DNA of 51,427 bases. Origin: JSC-12 sp033764965 (GTDB lineage Bacteria > Cyanobacteriota > Cyanobacteriia > Leptolyngbyales > Leptolyngbyaceae). This document shows, piece by piece, positions 8,650 to 16,482 of this stretch. The stretch lies in NCBI GenBank assembly GCA_033764965.1, contig JANRIN010000264.1:1-51427 (forward strand). The letters run 5' to 3'. The translations under genes were made by a program, and so were the position numbers. Numbering within the stretch: the stretch's first letter is position 1; each line of letters starts with the position of its first letter. Under the pieces are notes generated by a model. That model saw only the letters and a program-made list of their open reading frames with translations. It made no database searches and was not told where the DNA came from.

Positions 8650-9183
8650 ATGCCTAGCGAAGCGATTAAAATTTTGTCCGCCGAAGAGGTGCGCCGTACC
8701 GTCACCCGCCTGGCATCGGAGGTGATTGAGCGATCGGGGGATTTGTCCAAGCTGGTGCTGCTGGGTGTGTTCACCCGTGGGGTTCCCCTGGCACAAATGC
8801 TGGCAAGACAAATTGAAACTCTGGAGCAAGTGAGTGTGCCGTTGGGCGCGATCGACATTACGTTCTACCGAGATGATCTGGATACGATCGGCATTCGCAC
8901 CCCCAACAAAACAGAGATTCCCTTTGATCTATCGGGTAAAACCGTTGTGCTGGTGGATGATGTGATTTTTAAGGGACGAACTGCCCAGGCTGCCCTGGAA
9001 GCGATTAAAGACTACGGTAGACCTGCGGTGGTACGGCTGGCGGTTCTTGTCGATCGGGGACATCGAGAACTCCCCATCCATCCCGACTTCACCGGCAAAC
9101 TCCTCCCCACTGCCAGAGAAGAAACCGTCAAAGTTTACCTCCAGGATGTGGACGAGCAGGACGGGGTGGAGTTGTTGAAGTAG
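8650..9183 (+). CDS. pyrR: PyrR: uracil phosphoribosyltransferase / pyr regulator
   Basis: A 177-residue phosphoribosyltransferase-fold protein. The PRPP-binding loop VVLVDDVIFKGRTAQAAL is clear, as are GVFTRGVPLAQMLA and DITFYRDDL, all typical of PyrR. In Bacillus, PyrR binds pyr mRNA and has weak UPRTase activity. In cyanobacteria it is usually distant from pyrimidine genes, as here, so the RNA-binding role is not supported by context. No attenuator structure was recognised upstream. Confidence 0.92.
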   Translation: MPSEAIKILSAEEVRRTVTRLASEVIERSGDLSKLVLLGVFTRGVPLAQMLARQIETLEQVSVPLGAIDITFYRDDLDTIGIRTPNKTEIPFDLSGKTVVLVDDVIFKGRTAQAALEAIKDYGRPAVVRLAVLVDRGHRELPIHPDFTGKLLPTAREETVKVYLQDVDEQDGVELLK

Positions 9184-9194
9184 ACAGCAGCAGC

Positions 9195-10574
9195 CTACCT
9201 TCTCAGCATTGTCCACAACTGTTCCCACCAGGGCAGCGCTTGCGCCTGGATTTTGGGTAATTTGCGGCGGATGTCCTGGATGTTCCAACCTGTGAGGCGG
9301 GCAAGGGTTTGTGCCTCTTGTTCAAAGCGGCGAGGCAGCGATCGCACATATTGCTTGCCCTGGGAACAGGTTGCCTCTCCTAAAAAGGGATGCCGCATCA
9401 CGTAGCGCCCTTGAAACAATTCCCGATTGTTCGTTTGGTGGAACATCAAGTCTTCTGGAAATTTATCGCGGGTGTAGCGCACATGCAGGCGTGTGATGAA
9501 GACTCCCGAACTGGGCATGGGTCGGCGACGGAATGGAAAACTCAAGGGTGAAGGTTGTTCCGGTGGATTATCGAGCCAGAAAACGCCTGCATCCTGCAAT
9601 TCATCGCGGGAAAGGGGAGTCGCAGAGCAGGGATCGCAGTTTGCCATGTCCCAGGCATATTCCAGAAATGCGACGTTTCGCCCTTCGCGATCGTAGGCAG
9701 TTTGGAACATGGACGTATAAAAATTCTTGAACTCATTTTTGACAAAGGTAGGAATCTCGGTGTCAGACGGAACTTTGACGGTGCGGTAGTTAGTGGTCTC
9801 CACCTGTCCTGTGGAACTCAGGACATACACCAGCAAATCTTGAGCATCCTGGGCATTCATCATTCCCAACCGGATCGGCAACATGAAACGGGGCGAGTTG
9901 AAGATCATCTGAATCGGACGCAACTTCTGAAATCCCGCCTTGTCAAACTCCTTCAAATTCACCTTTGCCACAAAAAACTTGAGTTTCTGGCGAATGTAGG
10001 GTTGAAGCAACTGCTTCGCGCCTTTGGGAATTTTGTAGCCATTCTCAATCAGCCAGGTTTCTAACCCTCCCGACTCCTTCGCACTCAGGATCAGAATGTC
10101 GTACTCGCCAACGGTAAACTTTTCCTCGATCGTCACTCCCCGACTGGCTGCTGCTGCTGGCGCTGGTACTGGACGCTGAGGTGCCCCAGCTTGTACGCGA
10201 TCGCGAAATGCTTCATTCGCTTGTGGATAAACCGGACACGGATCCGGATCGAAATATTCCACCAGACGAGGCGCACTGAACGCATCTAAACGCTCAATAA
10301 TCGATGGTTTCGCGACTTGTACCTGTTCTTTCTTCAGCACCACCGGCACTGGCACCACGATCGCAAAATCCTTCACTCCCCCCTGATAATCGTTCGCCAT
10401 CGTCAGCACAGTTTGATTGCCGCTGCGCGCGATCGCCACTTGAGAGGTTTTGTTGTAGAGATTGGCATCTGCTTTTGCCACATAAAAGCCGCAGAATGCC
10501 CATGCCTTCGCTGCTATTCCCAAGCTGGCAAGCAGAACTAGACAAGCAATGATCAACGTTCGGATGATTTTCAT
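9195..10574 (-). CDS. DUF2330 secreted protein
   Basis: A 459-residue protein with a clear signal peptide (IIACLVLLASLGIAAKAWA, then FCGFYVAKADANLYN). This start, with VAIARSGNQTVLTMANDYQG and RLVEYFDPDPC, matches DUF2330 proteins of unknown function. Several cysteines lie in short motifs (CGFY, DPDPCPVY, NCDPCS, TCSQ). A Pro/Ala-rich stretch at about residues 136-146 separates two parts. The mature protein should act in the periplasm or outside. The C-terminus is basic and not hydrophobic. The gene follows the RnfD-like gene on the same strand. Its first codons (MKIIRT) and leader are duplicated upstream as a 112-bp tandem repeat, so a second in-register ATG context exists at 10684-10686. 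Confidence 0.85.
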   Translation of the reverse strand: MKIIRTLIIACLVLLASLGIAAKAWAFCGFYVAKADANLYNKTSQVAIARSGNQTVLTMANDYQGGVKDFAIVVPVPVVLKKEQVQVAKPSIIERLDAFSAPRLVEYFDPDPCPVYPQANEAFRDRVQAGAPQRPVPAPAAAASRGVTIEEKFTVGEYDILILSAKESGGLETWLIENGYKIPKGAKQLLQPYIRQKLKFFVAKVNLKEFDKAGFQKLRPIQMIFNSPRFMLPIRLGMMNAQDAQDLLVYVLSSTGQVETTNYRTVKVPSDTEIPTFVKNEFKNFYTSMFQTAYDREGRNVAFLEYAWDMANCDPCSATPLSRDELQDAGVFWLDNPPEQPSPLSFPFRRRPMPSSGVFITRLHVRYTRDKFPEDLMFHQTNNRELFQGRYVMRHPFLGEATCSQGKQYVRSLPRRFEQEAQTLARLTGWNIQDIRRKLPKIQAQALPWWEQLWTMLRR

Positions 10575-10778
10575 AGGAGTTGGGTGAAGGGTGGTCGGGG
10601 GATGGAGATTGGGGGTTGGGGGTTGGGGACGATGAGGAGAAAAGTTTTGAGTTATAGATCTTAAGTAACGTTCGGATGATTTTCATAGGAGTTGGGTGAA
10701 TGGGGGTTGGGGGATGGAGATTGGGGGTTGGGGGTTGGGGACGATGAGGAGAAAAGTTTTGAGTTATAGATCTTAAGT
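10555..10778. repeat. 112-bp tandem duplication covering the DUF2330 start region
   Basis: Copy 1 is 10555-10666 and copy 2 is 10667-10778. They are nearly identical, differing mainly where GAAGGGTGGTCGGGGG is replaced by GAATGGGGGTTGGGGG. Each copy contains ATGAAAATCATCCGAACGTT on the minus strand, the first codons of the DUF2330 gene, plus a G-rich TTGGGGG tract. Copy 2 overlaps the stop codon of the RnfD-like gene. Only the downstream ATG (10572-10574) continues into the full DUF2330 frame. Confidence 0.95.
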
Positions 10779-11798
10779 TTTGAATTCCAGTGCGGTCTTC
10801 TGACTTGGGACTTCTACAGATGGTTTTTCTTCCTCGTCTTTCTGATTTCTGCCTTGCCAGAGAAAGCGTGGAGCTTGCCAAACAACATCGAGCAGTAGCG
10901 TGAGAGGGGAAAGGGCGAACAGTGCCCAGAACACGGCTGTTGAGACGAAGAAAACGTTTCGCAGGATGAAGGTCAGAAGGGCGATCGCCACTGCCCACAA
11001 AATTCGAGCAGTTCGGGCGTTGGGGATGGAGCGAGGGTCTGTCACCATGAACAGGGCGAACAGTAGCAAAGAGCCACTCATCAACCGATGCAGCCACACA
11101 TCCCACGTCCAACCCAACCACAGGTTACGCATGGCTTCCATGACGGCGTAGGGAATCAGGAAGGCGATCGTGGTGTCCCATCGTCCCACTCGCCCCACTA
11201 CGACCCCTCCTGCCCCTAAAAACAGCAAGGCAAACCAACTCTCCTCGCCCCACTGCCCCGGCGACACCCAAGCGTCGTGGGTTAAGAGAATTGCCGCCAC
11301 AATCCCCATGTTGGCTGGATTGAAAATATGCTTGCCCTGCATGCGCACCACAAACTTGCTGAGAATTGCCGCGATCGCTGCCAGCATCATGGTGGTGATG
11401 TGATCGGTGCGGAGCAGCAGGCTAAGTCCCAGGGAGGTGATCAGGGGACTGAAGAGGGAGTTGGGGGTTGGGGTGGGTGAGTGGGTGAGTGGGTGAGTGG
11501 GTGAGTAGATGGGTAAGAGCTTTGAAGTTTTGCATTCTAAATTACTCCCGTGCTCTCTGACTTCCTTGCTCCCTTTCCTTTCCGCTCCTGACTCTTGCCC
11601 CTCTGCCTTCTGCCTTCTGTCTTCTGCCTTGCCTTCTATCCAGGTTTGGCAGTGCCCTGCGATGAGTTGCGTTGTGGTGCAGGTGGCGATCGCGGTCAAC
11701 ACAATTTCTGGGTGCAACGTCCAGTCGCGGGTACTAATTCCTAACAGCAGGAACGATGACAAAAACAGAATTTGATAAATTCGTGCATCCTGCAACAT
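10773..11798 (-). CDS. RnfD/NqrB-like membrane protein with repeat-derived insertion
   Basis: Multi-pass membrane protein of the RnfD/NqrB family, related to subunits of Na+- or H+-pumping ferredoxin:NAD+ and NADH:quinone oxidoreductases. Family-like segments are RMQGKHIFNPANMGIVAAIL and LFALFMVTDPRSIPNARTAR. A classic SGAT flavinylation site is not seen. No other rnf/nqr gene is near, so it is not part of a standard complex here. Residues about 56-113 (nt 11460-11633) are a hydrophilic insert encoded by dispersed repeats (DRRQKAEGQ, SPTHPLTHSPTPTP), placed between predicted membrane helices. ATG at 11798 gives a normal start (MLQDARIYQILFLSSF); an upstream codon at 11849 would add 17 residues. 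The DUF2330 gene follows. Confidence 0.8.
   Translation of the reverse strand: MLQDARIYQILFLSSFLLLGISTRDWTLHPEIVLTAIATCTTTQLIAGHCQTWIEGKAEDRRQKAEGQESGAERKGSKEVREHGSNLECKTSKLLPIYSPTHPLTHSPTPTPNSLFSPLITSLGLSLLLRTDHITTMMLAAIAAILSKFVVRMQGKHIFNPANMGIVAAILLTHDAWVSPGQWGEESWFALLFLGAGGVVVGRVGRWDTTIAFLIPYAVMEAMRNLWLGWTWDVWLHRLMSGSLLLFALFMVTDPRSIPNARTARILWAVAIALLTFILRNVFFVSTAVFWALFALSPLTLLLDVVWQAPRFLWQGRNQKDEEEKPSVEVPSQKTALEFKT
11460..11633. repeat. Repeat-derived in-frame insert in the RnfD-like gene
   Basis: This 174-bp stretch combines three repeat types found elsewhere in the window or common in cyanobacterial intergenic DNA: TTGGGGGTTGGGG, four units of GGGTGAGT, and CTTCTGC-type heptamers (about 11600-11636). 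It keeps the reading frame through 58 codons. The surrounding residues read as hydrophobic family sequence, so the insert appears to interrupt a loop. Confidence 0.8.
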
Positions 11799-11942
11799 GG
11801 CTGTTTCGCTTTCAATGAAACAATTTGACAGCCAGTATGCCTCGTTCAATGGGAAATAGGGAAGTCGTTACAGTTCTGGTAACAAGGGGATGGGGGATGG
11901 GGTGCATAGGAGATTTCTGAAAAAGATTCTCCCCACTGCCCA

Positions 11943-12056
11943 CCCGCGATTGAAGTGCGGGCTGAGAGCAAAAGTGTGCTGAAGCAGACTGGGAAAGGGT
12001 TTAGTCCATTTAAATGGACTTCCCTTGTTAGTCCGCAGTTTACTCGCGGACGGGCT
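11943..12056. repeat. MITE-like palindromic element
   Basis: Three stem-loops lie in a row: CCCGC...GCGGG (11943-11961), the perfect 18-bp palindrome AGTCCATTTAAATGGACT (12003-12020), and GTCCGC...GCGGAC (12031-12051), followed by GGGCTTGCGGC. The first and last stems resemble each other in opposite senses, giving an overall inverted layout. Elements of this pattern (hairpin, GCTGAGAGCAAA, TTAGTCCATT palindrome, hairpin) are known to me as dispersed repeats in cyanobacteria. No coding sequence was found. It lies in the 352-bp gap between the RnfD-like gene and the radical SAM gene. Confidence 0.65.
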
Positions 12057-12120
12057 TGCGGCAAGGATACGGGTGTTTTCTTTTGTAGAAATTGCCTAGG
12101 TGCATGGGTTTAAACCTTCT

Positions 12121-12180
12121 ACACACCCACTCATCTACTCATCTACTCATCTACTCCCTCACTCCCTCACTCCTCCACTC
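12121..12180. repeat. CTACTCAT / CTCACTCC short tandem repeat
   Basis: Four CATCTACT-type octamers are followed by CCTCACTC units. The block overlaps the 3' end of the radical SAM gene: the stop codon TAG (12151-12153) is one of the repeated CTA triplets read on the minus strand, and the last residues of the protein are repeat-encoded. Confidence 0.75.
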
Positions 12181-13503
12181 ACCCACTGCCCCGATTAGCC
12201 CCTCGATTCCGTCTACTGGCAAAACTTCGACCTGTAATGCCTGACTCAACTCGTCTACGGTCATGTCGTCGAGGAATTTAGGTTCGTCGTGTTTCAGCAT
12301 CACGGTGGGGATTAAAACGGCATCACCCAAGGATTTTCCTTGAAGCACCTGAAGAATGTCTTGCCCAGTGATCAAGCCTGTGACGGAGATTTCCTGCCCC
12401 CAATATTGGGAGGCGATCGCCACCAGTTCCACAGTCAATCCTTCTACCTGGTTCAGACGTTGCAGGATAGGTTGAAAGGCTTGCTCTACAGCATTCCCCA
12501 CAATCCAGGTGTAGCGTTGGGGCTGAGCCAGCTTTCGAGGTAACTTCTTCGCCGCTTTTTGAAAAGCTTTGAGAAACTGACGAATCGACCCCACCCCATT
12601 GCCAATTTGGGGATAGTCTTCGTAGTGAGATTCGGGCGGTAATTCCTGACCCGCAATCAGAAACCACTCGTCGGCTAACCAGGCAAAGGTAGAGCCAAAC
12701 TGCTGCTGAAACTTGATTTGCAGCGATCGCACTTGAGCAATCACCTCTTGGGCTTTTTCCGGGTTAACGGGAACCAGTTCATCTTCAGTCGGGCGAAAGC
12801 GCGTTAAGCCCACAGGCACAACGGCGACAGAGGCAACCGCCGGAATCTCATTCTGGTGAAATTGGGATAAATCTAGCAGGGTTTGAGTTAAATGCTCACC
12901 GTCATTGATGCCGGGACACACCACCACCTGAGCATGAATTTGCAGTTGGCGCTCCTGGAACCAGCGCAAATGCTCCAATAATTGTCCCGCACGAGAATTT
13001 TTGAGCAATCGACTGCGAACGTCTGGTTCTGTCGCATGAACAGATACATACAGGGGAGATAAGCGCATCTGCTCAATCCGCTCCCATTCCCGTTGGGTGA
13101 GGTTCGTCAGGGTCAAATAACTGCCATAGAGGAAACTCAGCCGATAATCATCGTCTTTGAAATACAAACTGTTGCGCTTACCGGACGGTTGCTGGTCGAT
13201 GAAGCAAAAGGGACAGCGGTTATTGCATTGGATTAAGCCGTCGAATAATGCCGTTTCAAACTCCAAGCCCAAATCATCGTCATACTCTTTCTCGATCTCG
13301 ACGTGATGGGTTTTGCCTTTTGCATCCAGCACTTCCAGTTCCAGCACTTCATCGGCACAGAGGAAGCGATAGTCGATTAAATCACGCGGACGCTGACCGT
13401 TAATTGCCACTAACCGATCGCCTGCCTCAAACCCAATCTCTGCGGCGATCGAGTCTGGTTCTACAGCCGTAATTAAGGCAGGTTGAATCGACGCTTCACT
13501 CAT
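12151..13503 (-). CDS. TIGR03279-type radical SAM protein (PDZ + DUF512)
   Basis: A 450-residue protein conserved in cyanobacteria with no known reaction. An N-terminal PDZ-like segment (ITAVEPDSIAAEIGFEAGDR) is followed by the radical SAM cluster motif CNNRCPFCF (CxxxCxxC). A DUF512-type domain follows (EVIAQVRSLQIKFQQQFGS, ADEWFLIAGQELP). PDZ plus radical SAM plus DUF512 is the hallmark of this family. ATG 13503 (MSEASIQPALI) is preferred over one seven codons upstream, which would add a hydrophobic LFLFPF leader. The last residues (GEWRSEGVRE) come from the adjacent repeat and may replace a native tail. Confidence 0.87.
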   Translation of the reverse strand: MSEASIQPALITAVEPDSIAAEIGFEAGDRLVAINGQRPRDLIDYRFLCADEVLELEVLDAKGKTHHVEIEKEYDDDLGLEFETALFDGLIQCNNRCPFCFIDQQPSGKRNSLYFKDDDYRLSFLYGSYLTLTNLTQREWERIEQMRLSPLYVSVHATEPDVRSRLLKNSRAGQLLEHLRWFQERQLQIHAQVVVCPGINDGEHLTQTLLDLSQFHQNEIPAVASVAVVPVGLTRFRPTEDELVPVNPEKAQEVIAQVRSLQIKFQQQFGSTFAWLADEWFLIAGQELPPESHYEDYPQIGNGVGSIRQFLKAFQKAAKKLPRKLAQPQRYTWIVGNAVEQAFQPILQRLNQVEGLTVELVAIASQYWGQEISVTGLITGQDILQVLQGKSLGDAVLIPTVMLKHDEPKFLDDMTVDELSQALQVEVLPVDGIEGLIGAVGEWRSEGVRE

Positions 13504-13649
13504 AAATGGGAATAGAAAAAGCAAAATAAACAGATGCTTCTACCACTATTCACCATTTACCCAAGGTTCAACAACTCCATCTAGTGCCGAAGCAACAAAC
13601 AATTCTCATTAGGATCTAGTTTTGGTTTCCAATTCGCTGGGCTGAGGTG

Positions 13650-14033
13650 CTAGGTAATGCCAGATGTATCAGTATCAAACGGATTTAGTATGTTAAGTCC
13701 AGCAATCTGGCGAAAGTCGTTTACATTTCTGGTAATTAAAGTTAAATCATGCACCAAGGCAGTTCCCGCAATGATTGCATCCCCTAGTGACATCCGCCTT
13801 TGTTGCCGTAAAGCTACTGCTTGGATCAAAACCTCCTGAGATATGGGCAGAATCTTAGCAACTTGGAAAAACTCTTCAAAGTATTCGCGTTGTTGCTGAG
13901 TTAGGAGATGGTATCCCAGTACTTCAAGATAGCTGAGGGCTGATACAGCGGGCGAATGTTCAGCAATTAATTCTCGTAATTGAGGATATTCCGGCTGTGC
14001 AGAGTAGATAATGACGTTGCTGTCAAGAAGCAC
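13650..14033 (-). CDS. VapC-like PIN-domain toxin
   Basis: A 127-residue PIN-domain protein, expected to be an Mg2+-dependent RNase. The acidic residues of the PIN active site can be placed: Asp4 in LLDSNVIIY, Glu in SALSYLEVLG, Asp in SLGDAIIAGTA and Asp in TRNVNDFR. The start is GTG (14031-14033), 3 nt after the stop codon of the partner gene; an ATG at 14040 is out of frame. This spacing implies translational coupling. The target RNA cannot be inferred. Confidence 0.85.
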   Translation of the reverse strand: MLLDSNVIIYSAQPEYPQLRELIAEHSPAVSALSYLEVLGYHLLTQQQREYFEEFFQVAKILPISQEVLIQAVALRQQRRMSLGDAIIAGTALVHDLTLITRNVNDFRQIAGLNILNPFDTDTSGIT

Positions 14034-14036
14034 GAT

Positions 14037-14291
14037 TCATCGACCCGGTAAGGAACGGTCTTGCCGAATTTCTTGCTGCCATTGACCTGGATCAACATCG
14101 CCCATGATTTGAGTTGCAGCAAGCTTCTCCAGTATCTCAGCCATTCTTTTTCCACGTAATTGGGGTTCCATAACTGACTCTTCATCAAGAAACGTGACCT
14201 GCACCTGTAAGCTCTGCCCTCCAAGTTGTGGCACCTCATCGATCCACTCTAGACGGCTATCTCTTAGCCAAGCTTTAAACGTTCTTAACAT
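14037..14291 (-). CDS. Probable antitoxin partner of the PIN toxin
   Basis: An 84-residue protein directly upstream of the PIN gene, ending 3 nt before its start. Size and arrangement fit a VapB-type antitoxin. The N-terminal half (MLRTFKAWLRDSRLEWIDEV, then LQVQVTFL) looks beta-rich and could form a DNA-binding fold. The C-terminal half is charged and would be the toxin-neutralising tail. No named antitoxin family was recognised, so the role rests mainly on context. Its promoter should lie in the 80 bp before uppP. Confidence 0.65.
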   Translation of the reverse strand: MLRTFKAWLRDSRLEWIDEVPQLGGQSLQVQVTFLDEESVMEPQLRGKRMAEILEKLAATQIMGDVDPGQWQQEIRQDRSLPGR

Positions 14292-14371
14292 CGTTGTCTC
14301 CGCATCAGGTCTAGCAAACTTTCAATAGCTGGTCTTGATTGATCACACTGTAGCCAAAACTTGAAAGCCTT

Positions 14372-15280
14372 CTAACTCCCGATCGGTCGCCAACCTGCGG
14401 CGAGGGCACCCAAAATCACAGAACCAAATGCGAGACGATACCAAACGAAGACCCAGGTGCTTTGGCGTTGGAGAAACTTCAGCAACCAGGCGATCGACAG
14501 GTAGGAAAAAATAAATGTAGAAATTATCCCGACGACGAGTGGTAGAAAGCTTTCAATATTGCGGAGGGCTTTGGTGGATTGATACAACGTCGCGATTGTC
14601 AATGTAGGGATACCCAGCAGGAACGAAAATCGGGCGGCGGTGTGACGCTGCAAACCAAGAAACAAAGCAGTTGTCAGGGTAGACCCGGAGCGAGACACCC
14701 CAGGAGCCAACGCCAGAGTTTGCCCTAAACCCACCAGCAGACCGTCTTTAATCTCCAAGGAATCAAAATCTCGTTTGCGGGTGCCGATTCTTTCTGCCAA
14801 TCCCAGTAACAGCGCCATGACGATCGATGCCAGAGCAATCACCAGTGGACTTTCTGGAATCAGGTCTTTGAAAATAAATCCGAAAAACAGCGCCGGGACT
14901 GTCCCGATCGCAATCCCCACAAAAATCTTCCACTCATCCCGGCTCCAATTCTTCTGCCGAAATGCCTGCCACGCTCCCGACAAAATCTGTCGTAGATCAG
15001 ACCAGAAGTACCATACAACGGCAATCACGCTACCAAACTGGATCGCGTCCACAAAATACTTCTGCTGTCCCCAACCAAACACATCTCGAAAAATGAGCAG
15101 ATGGGCAGTACTGCTAATCGGCAAAAACTCCGTAATCCCTTGAATGATTCCCAAGATGAACGCCTGAACCGAGCCTTCGAGCAAACCCACCGGAGCCGGG
15201 GAAGCAGAGGGTTCTGCAACTGCCAGAAGAGGTGACAAATCAACACTTAGACACGACAGAATTGTGAGAGAGGGGTTCAA
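14372..15280 (-). CDS. uppP: Undecaprenyl-diphosphate phosphatase
   Basis: Integral membrane enzyme that recycles undecaprenyl diphosphate to the monophosphate carrier for peptidoglycan and O-antigen synthesis; also known as BacA, tied to bacitracin resistance. The signatures GIIQGITEFLPISSTAHLLI and LAPGVSRSGSTLTTALFLGL are complete, containing the Glu, Ser and Arg residues of the active site. Multiple membrane helices follow to the C-terminus. At 302 residues it is slightly long because of an N-terminal extension of about 35 residues (from ATG 15280). The same lipid cycle is served by murG further along. Confidence 0.94.
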   Translation of the reverse strand: MNPSLTILSCLSVDLSPLLAVAEPSASPAPVGLLEGSVQAFILGIIQGITEFLPISSTAHLLIFRDVFGWGQQKYFVDAIQFGSVIAVVWYFWSDLRQILSGAWQAFRQKNWSRDEWKIFVGIAIGTVPALFFGFIFKDLIPESPLVIALASIVMALLLGLAERIGTRKRDFDSLEIKDGLLVGLGQTLALAPGVSRSGSTLTTALFLGLQRHTAARFSFLLGIPTLTIATLYQSTKALRNIESFLPLVVGIISTFIFSYLSIAWLLKFLQRQSTWVFVWYRLAFGSVILGALAAGWRPIGS

Positions 15281-15441
15281 GGATAGTTACTCCAACGCGA
15301 TCGCTATTCGTAGCTAGTATGGCATTGCTTCATGTTCTGTCATCTAATCAAAAACCCTCAAAACTCCTACGCTATCGGCATTTGATCTAAACGCCAAAAT
15401 CTCAACTGAAGGTTTTTGCTCAAACTAATTTGACCATAGAT

Positions 15442-15550
15442 AAGGAGAAGAACTCAATTAAACCGAACTAAGAATTCGGGCTTCGACTGCGCTCAACCCA
15501 CCGGATTAGGATTTTGAGCGTTGAGCGGAGCCGAAACGCATCTTCTCCTT
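15442..15550. repeat. Large interrupted palindrome
   Basis: The outer arms AAGGAGAAGA (15442-15451) and TCTTCTCCTT (15541-15550) are perfect complements. Inside them TTCGACTGCGCTCAAC (15482-15497) and GTTGAGCGGAGCCGAA (15520-15535) pair at 14 of 16 positions. The TTCGACTxCGCTCAAC motif is a common dispersed cyanobacterial repeat, and a relative lies at 20312-20328. It is in the 464-bp gap between uppP and DUF3120. The gap sequence before it (15281-15441) shows nothing recognisable. Confidence 0.7.
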
Positions 15551-15609
15551 AATTCTGCCTGCCTACTTATCTAGCGGCAGATCTACAATCACCCATCTGC
15601 TGTCTGCGT

Positions 15610-15642
15610 TATAATTGCAAGCACATACCCCCCTGGGGGATA
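15610..15642 (+). promoter_or_regulatory. Possible promoter -10 box with CsoR/RcnR-like operator
   Basis: TATAAT (15610-15615) is followed at 15625-15642 by ATACCCCCCTGGGGGATA, a near-perfect GC-tract palindrome. CsoR/RcnR/FrmR-family metal or formaldehyde sensors bind AT-flanked poly-C/poly-G palindromes of this kind. The site would cover the transcription start about 100 bp before the DUF3120 gene. No good -35 box is visible, and no sensor gene is in the window. Confidence 0.35.
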
Positions 15643-15744
15643 ATGATTAAAACAACTTGAACAAACTTGATAAATCTTGGTTTGCTTTGTTAAATAAAGT
15701 AAATTAAATAAGAAGCATTAGCGTTCACTTATATTCATAAAACG

Positions 15745-16482
15745 TTGATTTCCTACACGCCCGCCTCCACGTCAAGCTACGCTGCTGAAGCTGAATTAGC
15801 CCCTTCAGAGATGTCTGTGGTGCTTGAGTCTGCTCGTCCTCTCCTTGAAGGGCAGCGAAAGCGCATTCTTGCTACCGCGATCTTCCTCGTTTCAGTGCCA
15901 GTCTTTATTCAGGCTCCTCTGGTGCGAGAATTCCCTGTTCTCAGCCTGGTTGCCACTCTAGCTTTGTTTTTTTTGGGTCGCAAACTATTGACTCAGCCCG
16001 GTAGTCATGTTTGGGGAGATTTGCTCATTGGCTTCACCTGGACGTGGTTAGCAGGATCGGTTTACTGGGGTTGGTTGCGCTGGGAGCCATTTTTTCACTT
16101 ACCCGTCGAAGCGATCGGGTTGCCTTTTGCCCTCTGGGGCATTGCTCGCAATCAAGGTAAAATCGGCAACTTCTTTTATCTAGGCTCTCTACTGGGCACC
16201 GTTGTCACAGATATTTTCTTCTACCTGGTAGATCTGATTCCTTTTTGGCGCAAACTAATGATGGTTAGTGACGAGTCGGCTCGACCAATTTTTCAGGGAG
16301 CGATCGCCCAGATTCAAACTCCCTGGGGAATTAGCTGGGCTATCATACTAGCAACCTTGCTTTTGCTTATTGGTCTCTTGCCTCTTCGAACTCAAACACT
16401 ACACTGGTGGGCTTTCAGTGGTGCAGTTTTGAGTACGATTCTAGTTGATGGCTTGTTCTGGTTTGCAGCCTGCGCTGCTTAA
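15745..16482 (+). CDS. DUF3120 integral membrane protein
   Basis: A 245-residue cyanobacterial membrane protein of unknown function. After a soluble N-terminal stretch of about 40 residues, hydrophobic helices alternate with short loops, including FLVSVPVFIQAPLVREFPVL, which I associate with DUF3120. Later segments are HVWGDLLIGFTWTWLAGSVY and LVDGLFWFAAC at the C-terminus. The start is uncertain: TTG 15745 gives the long form and ATG 15811 (MSVVLESARPLLEG) a shorter one; neither has a strong ribosome-binding site. A possible metal-sensor operator lies about 100 bp upstream. It is not in an operon with the cyclase gene downstream. Confidence 0.78.
   Translation: MISYTPASTSSYAAEAELAPSEMSVVLESARPLLEGQRKRILATAIFLVSVPVFIQAPLVREFPVLSLVATLALFFLGRKLLTQPGSHVWGDLLIGFTWTWLAGSVYWGWLRWEPFFHLPVEAIGLPFALWGIARNQGKIGNFFYLGSLLGTVVTDIFFYLVDLIPFWRKLMMVSDESARPIFQGAIAQIQTPWGISWAIILATLLLLIGLLPLRTQTLHWWAFSGAVLSTILVDGLFWFAACAA

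Noticed and set aside
10294..11121. 275-codon minus-strand frame across the 112-bp duplication
   Set aside because: It uses the duplicated ATG and runs through low-complexity sequence, out of frame with both real genes.
13504..13649. Gene remnant between the radical SAM gene and the PIN toxin
   Set aside because: A short minus-strand frame (YLAPQPSELETKTRS) is visible but too short and unmatched to support.
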